Translations under genes and position numbers: made by a program
Assembly: GCA_035279405.1 (NCBI GenBank)
Contig: DATEHU010000011.1
Location: 1 to 64,000 of the forward strand
Direction: 5' to 3'
Length of the DNA: 64,000 nucleotides
Source: Gammaproteobacteria bacterium
GTDB taxonomy: Bacteria; Pseudomonadota; Gammaproteobacteria; Natronospirales; REEB76
The notes under the pieces: generated by a model
The model's input: only the letters and a program-made list of their open reading frames with translations
Told to the model about the DNA's origin: nothing
Database searches by the model: none
Shown here: piece after piece, positions 20,565 through 32,559 of the stretch
Numbering within the stretch: the stretch's first letter is position 1
Layout of the letters: every line of letters starts with the position of its first letter

Positions 20565-20677
20565 GTCAGGGTTTGCCGCGTTGATGAAACGGCGCTGAGG
20601 CTGGTCGGGAAAGAAGTGAGCCGCGCGTATCGAGAACAGGCAACGTCAGTGATTTCCGGCGGTCGCCTTTCCTCCCC

Positions 20678-21571
20678 TCACGCCTCATGCCTCACTTCCT
20701 CTTCCTTCGGCGCCGGTTGACGCGTAAGCATCGCCAGCAGTGCCGCGAGCTTGTCGCGCATTTCACGCCGGTCCACGATCATGTCGATGGCGCCGTGTTC
20801 CAGCAGGAATTCGCTGCGCTGAAAGCCCTCGGGCAGGGTCTCGCGCACCGTCTGCTCGATGACGCGCGGGCCGGCAAAGCCGATGAGCGCCTTGGGTTCG
20901 GCCACGTTCACGTCGCCAAGCATGGCGAGCGAGGCCGACACGCCGCCGGTGGTGGGGTCGGTCATCACCGAAACGAAGGGAATGCCTTGGCGCGACAGCC
21001 GCGCCAGCGCGGCCGAGGTCTTAGCCATCTGCATCAGCGAAATCAGCGCCTCCTGCATGCGCGCGCCGCCGCTCGCCGAGAAACACACCAGCGGCACCTT
21101 GTCTTCGAGGGCCGCGTCCACGGCGCGCACGAAGCGCTCGCCGACCACCGCGCCCATGGATCCGCCCATGAACTTGAATTCAAACGCACACGCGACGATG
21201 CGCATGCCCTTGAGTCGGCCCTTCATCGCCACCAGCGCGTCCTTCTCGTTGGTGGCCTTTTGCGCGAGCTGCAAGCGATCCTTGTATTTCTTGCTGTCGC
21301 GGAAGCGCAGGATGTCCACCGGTTCGACACCCGCGCCGATCTCCACGCCCGAACCGGAATCCAGGAACAGATCCAGGCGCTGGCGCGCCGTGAGGCGCAT
21401 GTGGTGACCGCACTTGGGACAGACGAAAAGATTACGTTCCAGCTCGGCCCGGTACAGCACCGAGTTGCATTCCTCGCATTTGCTCCACAGGCCTTCGGGG
21501 ATGCCGCGGCGCACCGGCCGCGCTTCCTCGGTCTTGACTCCTGATGGAACGAGCTTTTTGAACCAGTTCAT
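20678..21571 (-). CDS. accD: acetyl-CoA carboxylase carboxyltransferase subunit beta
   Basis: A 297-residue subunit that with AccA transfers carboxyl from biotin to acetyl-CoA for fatty acid synthesis. The N-terminal C4 zinc finger (CEEC at about 33-36, CPKC at about 52-55) precedes the crotonase-like domain with the oxyanion stretch [20 protein letters not shown]. coli AccD is 304. Located 36 bases downstream of trpA, the standard trpA-accD-folC order. Confidence 0.96.
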   Translation of the reverse strand: MNWFKKLVPSGVKTEEARPVRRGIPEGLWSKCEECNSVLYRAELERNLFVCPKCGHHMRLTARQRLDLFLDSGSGVEIGAGVEPVDILRFRDSKKYKDRLQLAQKATNEKDALVAMKGRLKGMRIVACAFEFKFMGGSMGAVVGERFVRAVDAALEDKVPLVCFSASGGARMQEALISLMQMAKTSAALARLSRQGIPFVSVMTDPTTGGVSASLAMLGDVNVAEPKALIGFAGPRVIEQTVRETLPEGFQRSEFLLEHGAIDMIVDRREMRDKLAALLAMLTRQPAPKEEEVRHEA

Positions 21572-21607
21572 GCCTGAGTTTGCTCCGCAGCGAATGCAGA
21601 ATGAAAC

Positions 21608-22416
21608 CTAGACGCGTGCCGCATCCATGGCCTGGCGTAACTCGCTCACGAATGCGCCCACCTGCGCCAGCAGGTCCGCGCGCCGGCTGCCGAATTTCGC
21701 CACCCGGTCCACGATCGCGCTGCCGACCACCACGGCATCCGCCACGCCCGCCAGTTGGGCCGCGGTGCGCGCATCCCGCACACCAAAGCCCACGCCCACC
21801 GGCAGGCGCGTTGCACGCCGTACCACTTCCAGCCGCCGACGCACTTCGGCCACGTCCAGGTTGGCGGCGCCGGTCACGCCCTTGAGCGCCACATAATAAA
21901 CGAAGCCCGCCGCGGTTTCGCAGATACGTTGCAGGCGCGCCACATCGGTGGTCGGCGCGAGCAGAAATACCGGATCCATCCCGCGCTCGCGCAGCAGTCC
22001 GGCCAGCGGGACCGCCTCCTCCGGCGGCATGTCCACGGTAAGCACGCCGTCCACCCCGGCTGCGGCCGCGGCGGCGGCAAATGCCTCCGTGCCGAACGCT
22101 TCCACCGGATTGAGATAGCCCATGAGCACCACGGGCGTACGCGTGTCGGTCTGGCGGAATTCGCCCACCATGCCGAGCACGTCGGCCAGCGTGGTGCCGT
22201 GTTTGAGCGCACGTTCGCAGGCGCGCTGAATGACCGGCCCGTCCGCCATGGGATCGGAAAACGGCACACCCAGTTCCAGCACGTCGGCGCCGGCCGCGAC
22301 CAGCGCGTGCATCAATGGCACACTCGCGGACTTGTCCGGATCACCGGCGGTGATGTACGGCACCAGCGCCGCACGCCCGGCACGCCGCAATTCCGCAAAA
22401 CGCGTTGCCAGCCGGC

Positions 22417-22420
<4 letters not shown>
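21608..22420 (-). CDS. trpA: tryptophan synthase alpha subunit
   Basis: A 270-residue TIM-barrel that splits indole-3-glycerol phosphate and channels indole to TrpB. The catalytic glutamate and aspartate are in [15 protein letters not shown] and the loop [13 protein letters not shown] start at 22420 overlaps the trpB stop by 4 bases (GTGA), so translation is coupled. Confidence 0.96.
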
Positions 22421-23632
<1,212 letters not shown>

Positions 23633-23649
<17 letters not shown>

Positions 23650-24259
23650 GGGTGACCTCACTGACAAACGCCTGCATTTTCACCGCATCCTTGATTCCCG
23701 GCGCGCTTTCCACGCCAGTTGCCACATCCACGCCGTAGGGGCGCACACTGCGGATGGCATCCGCAACATTGTCCGCATTCAATCCGCCGGCAAGTATCAG
23801 CGGCGGCGACACTATGCGCGGTATCCGGGCCCAGTCAAAGCGCGTGCCCCCGCCGCCCGGCTTGCCCTGCGCATGACTGTCGAGCAGCAGCCCGCAGGCA
23901 TCAGCATAACGGCGCGCATATTCCGCCGGATCCGCGCCGCTGCCCATGGGCACAGCCTTGATGTAACCGCGGCCGAACGCACGACAGAACTCCGGGGATT
24001 CCGCGCCGTGGAACTGCAATACATCCACGCGCATGGTCCGCAGCACCGTTTCCACCTCCGCACGTGCCGGATTCATGAATACTGCGGTGACCGTCAGAAA
24101 TGCAGGCGCACTGGCCGCCAATTCCCGCGCCTGCCCGGATCGCAGATTGCGCGGGCTCGTCGCGTAAAACACCAGGCCCACGGCATCCACGCCGAGTCGC
24201 GAGGCGCTCTCGATATCCTCGCGACGCATCATCCCGCACAGCTTGATTCGTACCCGCAT
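23633..24259 (-). CDS. trpF: phosphoribosylanthranilate isomerase
   Basis: A 208-residue TIM-barrel that isomerises N-phosphoribosyl-anthranilate in tryptophan synthesis. The N-terminus [14 protein letters not shown] carries the catalytic cysteine; [12 protein letters not shown] and the phosphate-binding [11 protein letters not shown] with [15 protein letters not shown] follow. ATG 24259 is the family start. It lies 22 bases after truA, the truA-trpF-trpB-trpA order of Pseudomonas. Confidence 0.95.
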
Positions 24260-24281
24260 GTGGCGATTCCGCTCGCAACCG

Positions 24282-25079
24282 TCACAGGTTAGCAGATAGA
24301 TCGTCGAACAACGCGTCTTCCGGCACCGGAATGGCATACGCGGACGGATACAACACCGCCACGAAACACAGACCTTGCGGCGGTGCGGTGACACCGCCAA
24401 GCTTGCGGTCACGGCCTTGCAGCACGGTGCGCGCCCAGTCGGCTGCACGCTTTTGCGCGCCGATTGCGATCAATACGCCGGCGATATTACGCACCATGTG
24501 ATGCAGGAACCCGTCGGCCACTACATCCACAATCACCTGTTCACCCGTACGCCGCAGCTCCAGCCTGTGGATGGTGCGCACCGGCGAGCGCGCCTGGCAC
24601 TCGACGGCCCGGAAACCGGAGAAATCATGCTCGCCCAGCAAATGCCGTGCACCGGCCCGCATGGCCTCGAGGTCCAGCGCGGCATGCACCCAGGTCGTGC
24701 ACCTGTGCGTGAGCGCCGGCCGCGTCGCGCGATTCACGATCGTGTAGCGGTAATGACGTGCGCGCGCGCGGAAACGCGCATGAAAATCCTCGGGCACGGC
24801 GCGCATCCAGCGTACCGCAACGTCCTCGGGCAGATTGGAATTCACTCCCAGCAGCCAGCTGCGCTCTGTGCGCTGCGCATGCGTGTCGAAATGCACCACC
24901 TGGCCGCTGGCGTGCACGCCGGCGTCGGTGCGCCCGGCGCAGGTGACTTCTACGGGATGATTGGCAACAGTGGCAAGCGCGCTTTCGACACAGGCCTGCA
25001 CGGTACGCACAGGATGCACCTGACGCTGCCAACCCATGAACCCGGTACCGTCGTATTCAAGCCCGATTGCGAGTCGCAT
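24282..25079 (-). CDS. truA: tRNA pseudouridine synthase TruA
   Basis: A 265-residue synthase that makes pseudouridine at positions 38-40 of the tRNA anticodon arm. The catalytic aspartate is in CAGRTDAGVHASGQVVHFDT (residue about 52). The N-terminus MRLAIGLEYDGTGFMGWQRQ at ATG 25079 is the family start; ATG 25100 would add seven residues. E. coli TruA is 270. Confidence 0.95.
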   Translation of the reverse strand: MRLAIGLEYDGTGFMGWQRQVHPVRTVQACVESALATVANHPVEVTCAGRTDAGVHASGQVVHFDTHAQRTERSWLLGVNSNLPEDVAVRWMRAVPEDFHARFRARARHYRYTIVNRATRPALTHRCTTWVHAALDLEAMRAGARHLLGEHDFSGFRAVECQARSPVRTIHRLELRRTGEQVIVDVVADGFLHHMVRNIAGVLIAIGAQKRAADWARTVLQGRDRKLGGVTAPPQGLCFVAVLYPSAYAIPVPEDALFDDLSANL

Positions 25080-25204
25080 GGATGTGTGCCGTGCCAGCAC
25101 GCGGTAAAGCGATTAAACCCGGTTAACATGGCATGCGGGCCAGCAACGCGCCGCACTGAGCCGCCGGTGCACGCTGCATTCTGCGGCGTGTTGCGGCGCG
25201 CGAA

Positions 25205-27712
25205 TCAGCCGAGCTGCTGCATGAGTTTCTGGGCTTCCTGCTTCTGCTGGCTGTCGCCTTCTTCGAGCACTTCGCTGAGGATATTCTTGGCGCCCTCGGA
25301 ATCGCCCATGTCGATGTAGGCGCGCGCCAGATCCAGTTTGGTGCCGATTTCGTTCAAGTTGGTCGTCTCTTCGCCCATATGGCTGGTAGTGCCGGCGACG
25401 GTTCCCGTGCCGGACATCGGACCCGGAGCATCCACATCCGCGTCAGCCGCCAGCGACAAGGCGGCGCCGCTGCGTGTGCCCTGATCCTGGTGCGGGACGT
25501 TGGTGCTCACGAAATCCGACAGTTCCTTGAGCGCCTTGTCGAATTCCACTTGCGATTCCGTGCCGAAATCCGCGGTCATGGTGGTCGTGCCCGGTTTGGC
25601 CTTGGATTTGGCCGCAGGCGCAGCAGGTTTGGACTCCGCGGGTTTTGGCGCCGCCTTGGCCTTGAGCGGAACCGGCTCGATATCCGGCAGCTCGAAATCC
25701 ACGACATGCTTGTCTTCGGCCGGCTTGGGTTCAGGGGCCTCGGGCATCTCCACCCGGTGCACGCCTTCAAACGCGCCCGCCAGGGGATCCAGGTCCGTGG
25801 GTACGGCGGCGGCGGCCGTGCCGCTGTCGAGCGGGAAATCCACCGAGGCGGCGGCCGCGCCGGGTGCTGCGCTTTCACCGGCGAACAACGGATCGTCGGC
25901 CGCCACCTGACGACCCATAATCGCAACCTTCTCCCAATCCGGGCCGGGGCTCGCGCCCATTTCTTGGCGCAAACCGTGCGCGGCCTCGACGAAATTCGCG
26001 CGATCGCCGGCGCTGAAATACACCTCCAGCAGCTTCAGTTTGAGGTCACGCCGCGTCGGGTCCTGCGCCAGGCCCTTCTTCAGAACTTCGGCCGCCTGAT
26101 CGTAGAGACCATAGGCCATGTGGAAATCGGATTCCGCGATGGCATCGCCCTCGCCGGATTTAGGCGCTGCCGCAGCACCGGCGGCAGTGGATTTGGCTGC
26201 GCCACCAGTCCCGGCTTTGACCGCGGCCGCGGTGTCACCGCGCTTGCCGCCCGTTGGCTTCGCCGTGACATCCTTGAGTCCGGCGGTTTCCTCTTTGCCC
26301 CAATCCGCGGCTTGTACCGCAGGTCCCGTGCCGCTCGACTTGATGGGTTTGCGGCTCACCGGCGGTGCACTGCGCTTCTTGCGTCTGAGCAGGCCGACGA
26401 TGATCAAAATGATCACAATGACGATCAGCGGAATGATGATGTAGGGGTTGAGCGAACCCAGCAAACCACTGGATTCAGCCGATTGAGTCTGCGCCGGCGT
26501 TTTGGCCTTGGGCAACGGCTTGGTACCCAGCGCTTCTGGCGGTGCAAGCGGAGTGATCTTGGTGCCGGAAGGTTGATTGTTTTCCTTGCTTGCCTGTGCC
26601 TGCAGCGCGGCGAGCCCGCTGCTCGCGAGCACGATGGGCGCCTTGGCCGCGGTTGCCGCGGCTGCGGCACGACCGGTGCCCGCACCCTTCGCCACCGACG
26701 TGCCGCTCGCACCTTTGCCGGCACTGGGCACCTGATTTTCCGCGGTCCGCGCCGCAGACGATGGCGCCACCAGCGTCAGCGACGGCTGTTCACCGGTGGG
26801 CGTGCTGGCGCGCGGATGCGCGCCCGCCAGACCGCGCCGGCTGCGCCACTCGGCAATCTGGGTGCGCACCTCGGTATTGGCATCCGCCACCTGCACCGCC
26901 TGAATGTCGTCGGCGCTCGGCACGCGCAGCACATATCCCGCTTTCATGAGATTGATGTTGCGCATGAACACTTCGGGATTGGCACGATAAATGGCAATCA
27001 TCATCTGATTGAGCGTGACGCCTTGCGGGCGCAGCTTGAGTGCAATCTCGGACAGGGTTTCACCCCGATGAATCGGGCCGTAGTTGCCGCCCAGCTGTGT
27101 CTCGTTGGTGGCGGCCGCGACCTGGGCTGGCGCCGGAGCCGCTGTCGGCGGTGCGGCGGCCTGCACCGGAGCCGCAGGCGCAGTGACGACGGGTTTGGCA
27201 ATCGAAGCGGATGTGGGCGCAACAGTGCTGGGTGCGGGTGCCGCGACAACGGGTGCGGTGCTTACCGGCGCCGTGGTGGCGGGCGCAGGTGCCGCTACAG
27301 CTTGCGTGGTGGATTCAAAACTCGGGGGATTCAGAAAAACGGTGTATTCGCGGATGAGCTCGCCGTTGTCCCAGGTGACATCCAGCAGCACATCCATGAA
27401 TGGTTCACGGAAGGGCTGGGTGGTGGAGACGTGGATGGTCGCCGTCCCATTGGCGCCAGGCACCACCTTGAACTGCAGCTTGCTGAGCACGTCAGCCATC
27501 GGAATACCGGCCTGCTTGAACTGCTCGGCATTTGCCAGTTTCACTTGCAGGCTGCTGATTTCGTCGGGTGCCGCACTCACCACGGAAATGTCCGCGCTCA
27601 AGGGCTGGTTCAGCACGGAATTGAGTTTGATTTCGCCCAAGCCGAGCGCGTTGGCAGCCAAAGGCACCGCGGTCAGCATCAAGGCCAAGACAAACACAAG
27701 CTTTTTACTCAT
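25205..27712 (-). CDS. fimV: FimV-like pilus and polar hub protein
   Basis: An 835-residue inner-membrane protein for type IV pilus assembly and polar organisation. Signal peptide (residues 1-22, MSKKLVFVLALMLTAVPLAANA), FimV N-terminal domain starting LGLGEIKLNSVLNQPL, an Ala/Pro/Thr-rich linker, a LysM peptidoglycan-binding motif (about 185-245, RGETLSEIALKLRPQG), one membrane segment (YIIIPLIVIVIILIIVGLL, about residue 425) and a long acidic cytosolic part with TPR-like repeats and the conserved C-terminal motif TKLDLARAYIDMGDSEGAKNIL. Start ATG 27712 fits the signal peptide. In Pseudomonas it also sits between truA and asd. Confidence 0.9.
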   Translation of the reverse strand: MSKKLVFVLALMLTAVPLAANALGLGEIKLNSVLNQPLSADISVVSAAPDEISSLQVKLANAEQFKQAGIPMADVLSKLQFKVVPGANGTATIHVSTTQPFREPFMDVLLDVTWDNGELIREYTVFLNPPSFESTTQAVAAPAPATTAPVSTAPVVAAPAPSTVAPTSASIAKPVVTAPAAPVQAAAPPTAAPAPAQVAAATNETQLGGNYGPIHRGETLSEIALKLRPQGVTLNQMMIAIYRANPEVFMRNINLMKAGYVLRVPSADDIQAVQVADANTEVRTQIAEWRSRRGLAGAHPRASTPTGEQPSLTLVAPSSAARTAENQVPSAGKGASGTSVAKGAGTGRAAAAATAAKAPIVLASSGLAALQAQASKENNQPSGTKITPLAPPEALGTKPLPKAKTPAQTQSAESSGLLGSLNPYIIIPLIVIVIILIIVGLLRRKKRSAPPVSRKPIKSSGTGPAVQAADWGKEETAGLKDVTAKPTGGKRGDTAAAVKAGTGGAAKSTAAGAAAAPKSGEGDAIAESDFHMAYGLYDQAAEVLKKGLAQDPTRRDLKLKLLEVYFSAGDRANFVEAAHGLRQEMGASPGPDWEKVAIMGRQVAADDPLFAGESAAPGAAAASVDFPLDSGTAAAAVPTDLDPLAGAFEGVHRVEMPEAPEPKPAEDKHVVDFELPDIEPVPLKAKAAPKPAESKPAAPAAKSKAKPGTTTMTADFGTESQVEFDKALKELSDFVSTNVPHQDQGTRSGAALSLAADADVDAPGPMSGTGTVAGTTSHMGEETTNLNEIGTKLDLARAYIDMGDSEGAKNILSEVLEEGDSQQKQEAQKLMQQLG

Positions 27713-27787
27713 GCTCTCTCCCCAACCTGCCCTTGCCACGCCGCCCCCGACAGGGACCGGGTTTGCGTCTGAAGCTCAGATAGCTCT

Positions 27788-28834
27788 TTACAAAACCGGG
27801 CTAACTATAGCTGATAAATAGCTTTTTACCAACAATTCAGCCACCTGGATGCTGTTCAAAGCAGCACCTTTGCGGATGTTATCGCCCACTACCCACAAAT
27901 CCAGCCCCCGCGGATGGGACAGGTCCTCCCGGATGCGCCCCACGAACACCGCGTCGCGGTGTGCGGCCTCGGTCACGGCGGTTGGGTACCCGCCGGCCTG
28001 ACGCTCGTCCAGGACCTCCACTCCGGGCGCCGCCCGCAGCAGGCTCCGGGCGCGTTCCGCGTTGATTTTCTCTCGTGTCTCGATATGCAGGGCCTCGGAA
28101 TGGCCGTAGAAAACCGGTACCCGCACGGCCGTGGCATTCACGCGGATGGATTCGTCGTCAAGAATTTTGCGGGTCTCCCACAGCATTTTCATCTCTTCAC
28201 GGGTATAACCGTTATCCTGGAATTCGTCAATGTGCGGCAGGACATTGAAAGCGATCTGCTTGGGGAATTTCGCGCCCGCCTCCAGCGGCTGGCCATTCAG
28301 CAGGCGCGCAGTCTGCTCCGCCAGTTCCCGGATGGCGCGCGCACCGGCGCCGGATACCGATTGATACGTGGCCACATTGATGCGCTCGATGCCCACGGCA
28401 TCGTAGATGGGTTTGAGCGCCACCAGCATCTGCATGGTCGAGCAGTTGGGATTCGCAATGATGCCCCGGTTGCGGTAGTGCGCGATGGCTTGGGGATTGA
28501 CCTCCGATACCACCAGCGGGATGTCCGACTCGTACCGGAATTGCGAGGTGTTATCGATCACCACGCACCCGGCGGCCGCGGCCTTTGGGGCGTATTCGGC
28601 CGACAACCTGGCACCGGCGGAAAACAGCCCGATCCGGACCTTGGAAAAATCGAAGCTGGCGAGCGGCTCCACCTTGAGCTGCGCGCCGTTGAATTCCACG
28701 CGCTTGCCGGCGGAACGCTCGCTGGCCAGTGCATATACGCGGCCGAACGGGAATTTCCGTTCCGCCAGGATTTCCAGCATTGCGGCGCCTACGGCGCCGG
28801 TGGCCCCCACCACCGCCACGTCATATGTCTTCAC
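27788..28834 (-). CDS. asd: aspartate-semialdehyde dehydrogenase
   Basis: A 348-residue NADPH enzyme making aspartate semialdehyde for lysine, threonine, methionine and diaminopimelate. It has the Rossmann motif VVGATGAVGAAML, the nucleophilic cysteine in NPNCSTMQMLVAL (about residue 133) and the substrate region RVPVFYGHSEALHIET. ATG 28834. Single-gene unit between aroC and fimV. Confidence 0.96.
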   Translation of the reverse strand: MKTYDVAVVGATGAVGAAMLEILAERKFPFGRVYALASERSAGKRVEFNGAQLKVEPLASFDFSKVRIGLFSAGARLSAEYAPKAAAAGCVVIDNTSQFRYESDIPLVVSEVNPQAIAHYRNRGIIANPNCSTMQMLVALKPIYDAVGIERINVATYQSVSGAGARAIRELAEQTARLLNGQPLEAGAKFPKQIAFNVLPHIDEFQDNGYTREEMKMLWETRKILDDESIRVNATAVRVPVFYGHSEALHIETREKINAERARSLLRAAPGVEVLDERQAGGYPTAVTEAAHRDAVFVGRIREDLSHPRGLDLWVVGDNIRKGAALNSIQVAELLVKSYLSAIVSPVL

Positions 28835-28873
28835 GGATACTCCGGGAAATTCACACGTCCTGCGCGCGGAATT

Positions 28874-29974
28874 TTAGCGTGTTTTAGCCGCAATCGGCGC
28901 GAGCGGCGGCCTCACATCGGCATTCTGTGCGCGCTGGCGCAGCGCGTGGTCCACGAGCACCAGCGCCAGCATGGCCTCGACGATGGGCACGGCGCGAATG
29001 CCGACGCAGGGATCATGCCGGCCGTGCACGCTGATTTCCGCCGCTTCACCGCGCGTATTGATGGTGCGCGCCGGGAGTCTCAGACTCGAAGTGGGTTTCA
29101 CGGCGACGCTCACCACGATGTCCTGGCCGCTGGAGATGCCGCCGAGTATGCCGCCGGCGTTATTGGTCAGGAAACCCTGCGGCGTCATCTGGTCGCGGTG
29201 TTCGCTGCCTTTCTGCGTGACGGCGGCAAAACCCGCGCCGATTTCCACGCCTTTGACCGCATTGATGCCCATCATGGCGCCGGCGATGTCCGCGTCCAGT
29301 TTGTCAAACACCGGTTCGCCCCAGCCGGGTGGTACGCCACTGGCCGTCACGGTAATGCGCGCGCCCACAGAATCTCCGGACTTGCGCAGCGCATCCATGA
29401 ATTCCTCGAGCTCCGGTACGCGCGTGGGATCGGCACAGAAAAACGCATTGCCATCGATCGCATCCAATTCTCCGGCCGCGAGCGTCAGCGGACCGAGTTG
29501 CGCCAGCCAGCCACGGATGTTGACGCCATAACGCTCGTGCAGGTATTTGCGCGCGATGGCGCCGGCTGCAACGCGCATCGCGGTCTCACGTGCCGAAGCC
29601 CGCCCGCCGCCACGCCAGTCGCGCCGGCCGTATTTCATCAAATAGGTGTAATCGGCGTGGCCCGGGCGGAATTGTTCCTGGATGGCTTCGTAGTCTTTGG
29701 GCTTCTGATCGGTATTCCTTATTAACAGGCCGATGGGCGTGCCGGTGGTGCGACCCTCGAACACACCGGACAGGATTTCGACCTGATCGGCCTCATGCCG
29801 CTGCGAGGTGTGCCGCGAGGTGCCGCTGCGCCGCCGGTCCACGTCGCGCTGGATGTCCGCCGCGCTCAGTTCCAGACCCGGCGGACAGCCGTCCACGATG
29901 CAGCCGAGTGCGGGCCCGTGGCTTTCGCCAAAGCTCGTGACCACGAACAAGCGGCCGAAACTGTTGCCGGACAC
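28874..29974 (-). CDS. aroC: chorismate synthase
   Basis: A 366-residue FMN-dependent enzyme that makes chorismate from EPSP. Conserved blocks are [28 protein letters not shown] at the N-terminus, [18 protein letters not shown], and [19 protein letters not shown] near the end. No ATG precedes the conserved N-terminus; the start is GTG 29974 (SGNSFGRLF follows), 1 base after the prmB stop. The frame is open further upstream inside prmB, but that is out-of-frame prmB sequence. Confidence 0.95.
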   Translation of the reverse strand: MSGNSFGRLFVVTSFGESHGPALGCIVDGCPPGLELSAADIQRDVDRRRSGTSRHTSQRHEADQVEILSGVFEGRTTGTPIGLLIRNTDQKPKDYEAIQEQFRPGHADYTYLMKYGRRDWRGGGRASARETAMRVAAGAIARKYLHERYGVNIRGWLAQLGPLTLAAGELDAIDGNAFFCADPTRVPELEEFMDALRKSGDSVGARITVTASGVPPGWGEPVFDKLDADIAGAMMGINAVKGVEIGAGFAAVTQKGSEHRDQMTPQGFLTNNAGGILGGISSGQDIVVSVAVKPTSSLRLPARTINTRGEAAEISVHGRHDPCVGIRAVPIVEAMLALVLVDHALRQRAQNADVRPPLAPIAAKTR

Positions 29975-29975
29975 G

Positions 29976-30899
29976 CTAAGCCCGCTTTTTGTGCCTGGAA
30001 ATCGCGGCCACTTGCGCTGCATCCAGCACAAAAACCTCCGCGTGACCGCGCTGGAATTCCAGCCAAGTGAACGCCACCGCGGGATACGCCTGCTCCAGGG
30101 CCCAGCGGCTGTTGCCCACCTCCACGACCAGGATGCCGCCCGGCGCCAGATATTCAGGCGCGCCCGCAAGAATGCGACGCACGACATCAAGGCCGTCCAC
30201 GCCGGCGCTCAACCCCACGGCCGGCTCGGCACGATGCTCGTCGGGCAGCGTCGCCATGTCCTCGGTGTCCACATACGGCGGATTGCTGACGATGATGTCA
30301 TAGCGTGCCGCCGGCAGGCCCTGGTACACGTCCGCGCGCTGCAGGGTCACTTGTTGGCGCACGTGCAGTTTTTCCACGTTGACGCGCGCCACGTCCAGCG
30401 CATCGCCGGAAATATCGCTGGCAACCACCTGTGCTTCCGGGAATGCGCGCGCGCACGCGATGGCGATGCAGCCGCTGCCGGTACCCAGGTCCAGCACGCG
30501 CCGCACACGCTCGGGCGCAATCCACGGCTCGAAACCCTTCTCGATCAATTCTGCAATCGGCGAACGTGGCACCAGCACGCGCTCGTCCACATAGAAATCC
30601 AATCCGGCGAAACGCGCATGCTGCGTGATGTAGGCGCTGGGTTTGCGGGTTTCCAGCCGCGCACGCAGCAATGCATGCACCGCGCGTTTCTCGGCTTTGG
30701 TCAGCCGGGCCTCCAGCAGCCAGGGGGGAATGTCGTGATCGAGATTGACGCCGTGCAGCACCAGATTCAGCGCCTCATCCACGGCATTGCTGCTACCGTG
30801 ACCAAAATGCAATTGCGCGTGATTGAACGTGCTCGCGCCCCAGCGGACGAAATCCGCCAATGTGTGCAGCTCGTTGCTGATATCCTCGAATGGCTCCAC
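29976..30899 (-). CDS. prmB: ribosomal protein L3 N5-glutamine methyltransferase PrmB
   Basis: A 307-residue SAM-dependent methyltransferase of the HemK/PrmC family acting on a glutamine of L3. Motif I is [15 protein letters not shown], the catalytic NPPY motif is [10 protein letters not shown]. The N-terminal helical domain (1-100, with [25 protein letters not shown]) matches PrmB rather than PrmC, and PrmB sits next to aroC in gammaproteobacteria. GTG start at 30899. The 292-base gap to the next gene on the right is a divergent intergenic region without recognisable features. Confidence 0.93.
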   Translation of the reverse strand: MEPFEDISNELHTLADFVRWGASTFNHAQLHFGHGSSNAVDEALNLVLHGVNLDHDIPPWLLEARLTKAEKRAVHALLRARLETRKPSAYITQHARFAGLDFYVDERVLVPRSPIAELIEKGFEPWIAPERVRRVLDLGTGSGCIAIACARAFPEAQVVASDISGDALDVARVNVEKLHVRQQVTLQRADVYQGLPAARYDIIVSNPPYVDTEDMATLPDEHRAEPAVGLSAGVDGLDVVRRILAGAPEYLAPGGILVVEVGNSRWALEQAYPAVAFTWLEFQRGHAEVFVLDAAQVAAISRHKKRA

Positions 30900-31191
30900 G
30901 ACAGGCTCCCGCGCATCCGGCGCGTATCATAATCGAAATGGCGGTGTGCAAAGTTTGCGTGGCATAGTTTCCGCATGCACGCCCGAAAATCCCTGCGCAA
31001 TGCTGTTACGGCCCAGAGCCCGGTCCGCACTCAATCCGGCGCCCGCAGCACGCAGCGGGTTCGCCGGTACCGACCCGCAAGGCCGCCGCAGCCTCAGGTC
31101 CGGTTACCGTCCTGCACACATGCTTGCTTGTGATTCCATTGCATATGGCCAATGACTACCGCATCATCCTCGTCCGACGCGGAGAATGTTG

Positions 31192-31611
31192 ATGCGACAT
31201 CGCCGGATATTTTTGGGGTTGCTGCTGTTGCTGGCTGCCGGCATTGTGCATGCCGATGGGCCATCCGTCAGTGCCAGTCAGGTCTGGATACGCGAGGCTG
31301 CGCCCGGCATCGAGGCGATGGCGGGTTACTTGACGCTTACCAATCACACCGGCCGCGCGCTCGCGCTGGAGCAAGCCACTAGCCAGGATTTCGGCGCGGT
31401 TACGTTGCAGAACGGCACGCGCGCCGTCAAGGCGTTGACGCTGGCCGCGCACGCCAGCGTCAAGCTGGCCCCGGACGGCGATCACCTCGTGCTCACGCAT
31501 CCGGTCAAGACTCTGTATGCCGGCGATTTCATCACGCTGAGCCTCACATTCTCGGATGGATCTTCGCTGACCATCGTGGCGCCTGTGCGCCGCAACCCAC
31601 CGCCGGACTGA
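31192..31611 (+). CDS. PCu(A)C-like copper chaperone, metal ligands mostly missing
   Basis: A 139-residue secreted protein: signal peptide (MRHRRIFLGLLLLLAAGIVHA) then a PCu(A)C beta-barrel (VSASQVWIREAAPG, AGYLTLTNHTG, and LSLTFSDGSSLTIVAPV at the end). Canonical members deliver Cu(I) to cytochrome oxidase with an H-M-H-M ligand set. Here the first His is Gln (VTLQN), the DGVMRM segment is deleted and the last pair reads HLVLTH, so at most one or two ligands remain. I chose ATG 31192 because GGAG is then 7 bases away; ATG 31186 is too close. Confidence 0.8.
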   Translation: MRHRRIFLGLLLLLAAGIVHADGPSVSASQVWIREAAPGIEAMAGYLTLTNHTGRALALEQATSQDFGAVTLQNGTRAVKALTLAAHASVKLAPDGDHLVLTHPVKTLYAGDFITLSLTFSDGSSLTIVAPVRRNPPPD

Positions 31612-31621
31612 CGGCACGCGC

Positions 31622-32491
31622 GTGGCGACCACAGCCCGGCTCACAGATTGGCTCAAATCCGCTTGGCAATATCCATTGCCACAACACGCGGTTTCGCGCT
31701 TCACACATTGGCTGACCCGCCTGGAACATCCCGGAATCAAGAACTGGATGATCCGCGCGTTCATCCGGCGCTTCGGCGTAGACCTGAGTGAGGCCGTGGT
31801 TTCTGATATCGCCGCCTATCCGACCTTCAATGCATTCTTCACGCGTGCGCTGCGTCCCGGCGTGCGACCGGTGACGGCCGAGCCCGATGCCATTGCCTGT
31901 CCGGTGGACGGCACCCTGAGTCAGCTCGGGACCACCACCGGTGAGCATGCCGTGCAGGCCAAAGACCGGAACTTCAGTGTGACCGAGTTGCTGGGCGGTG
32001 ACGCCGTGGCGGCCGGGAAATTCGCCAATGGCGCATGCATGACGCTCTATCTCTCACCCCGCGACTACCACCGCGTCCACATGCCGATGGACGGCACTCT
32101 GCTGCGCATGCTGCACGTGCCGGGCCGGCTGTTCAGCGTCAGTCCGGCGACCACGCGCACCGTGCCCAGATTGTTCGCGCGCAACGAGCGCGTCGCCATG
32201 ATCTTCGACACGACGATCGGCCCCATGGCCGTGGTCATGGTAGGTGCGCTCAACGTCGGCAGCATTGAGACGGCGTGGGCCGGCGAAATCACTCCACCAC
32301 GCGGTTACGTGCTGCGCTCCTGGGATTATCTCGATCACCGGCTGGAACTGGTCAAGGGCGCGGAACTGGGGCGATTCAACATGGGCTCCACGGTGATTCT
32401 GCTGTTCGCGGCCGACCGCGTGCGTTGGCAACGCGAACTTTCGCCCGGCAGCGTCGTGCACATGGGACAGCGCATCGCCACACTGCTATGA
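31622..32491 (+). CDS. psd: phosphatidylserine decarboxylase proenzyme
   Basis: A 289-residue membrane-associated enzyme that makes phosphatidylethanolamine. It self-cleaves at the GST motif (RFNMGSTVILLF; Ser256 would become the pyruvoyl group). The charge-relay residues are in CPVDGTLSQLG and SPRDYHRVHMPMDG. GTG start at 31622, 10 bases after the preceding gene. E. coli Psd is 322. In E. coli psd is also close to the EF-P modification genes. Confidence 0.94.
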   Translation: MATTARLTDWLKSAWQYPLPQHAVSRFTHWLTRLEHPGIKNWMIRAFIRRFGVDLSEAVVSDIAAYPTFNAFFTRALRPGVRPVTAEPDAIACPVDGTLSQLGTTTGEHAVQAKDRNFSVTELLGGDAVAAGKFANGACMTLYLSPRDYHRVHMPMDGTLLRMLHVPGRLFSVSPATTRTVPRLFARNERVAMIFDTTIGPMAVVMVGALNVGSIETAWAGEITPPRGYVLRSWDYLDHRLELVKGAELGRFNMGSTVILLFAADRVRWQRELSPGSVVHMGQRIATLL

Positions 32492-32559
32492 ACAGTGATT
32501 TTGCAGCAACGATCTCCAGGTCAAAATGACTTTCAGCAGCCGCGCCTTGCCGCGATCCA

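Noticed and set aside
25379-27772. A 797-codon open frame antisense to fimV
   Set aside because: Gly/Arg-rich shadow of the Ala/Pro-rich linker of FimV. Same reasoning applies to the frames at 745-1974, 27914-29725 and 29808-30932.
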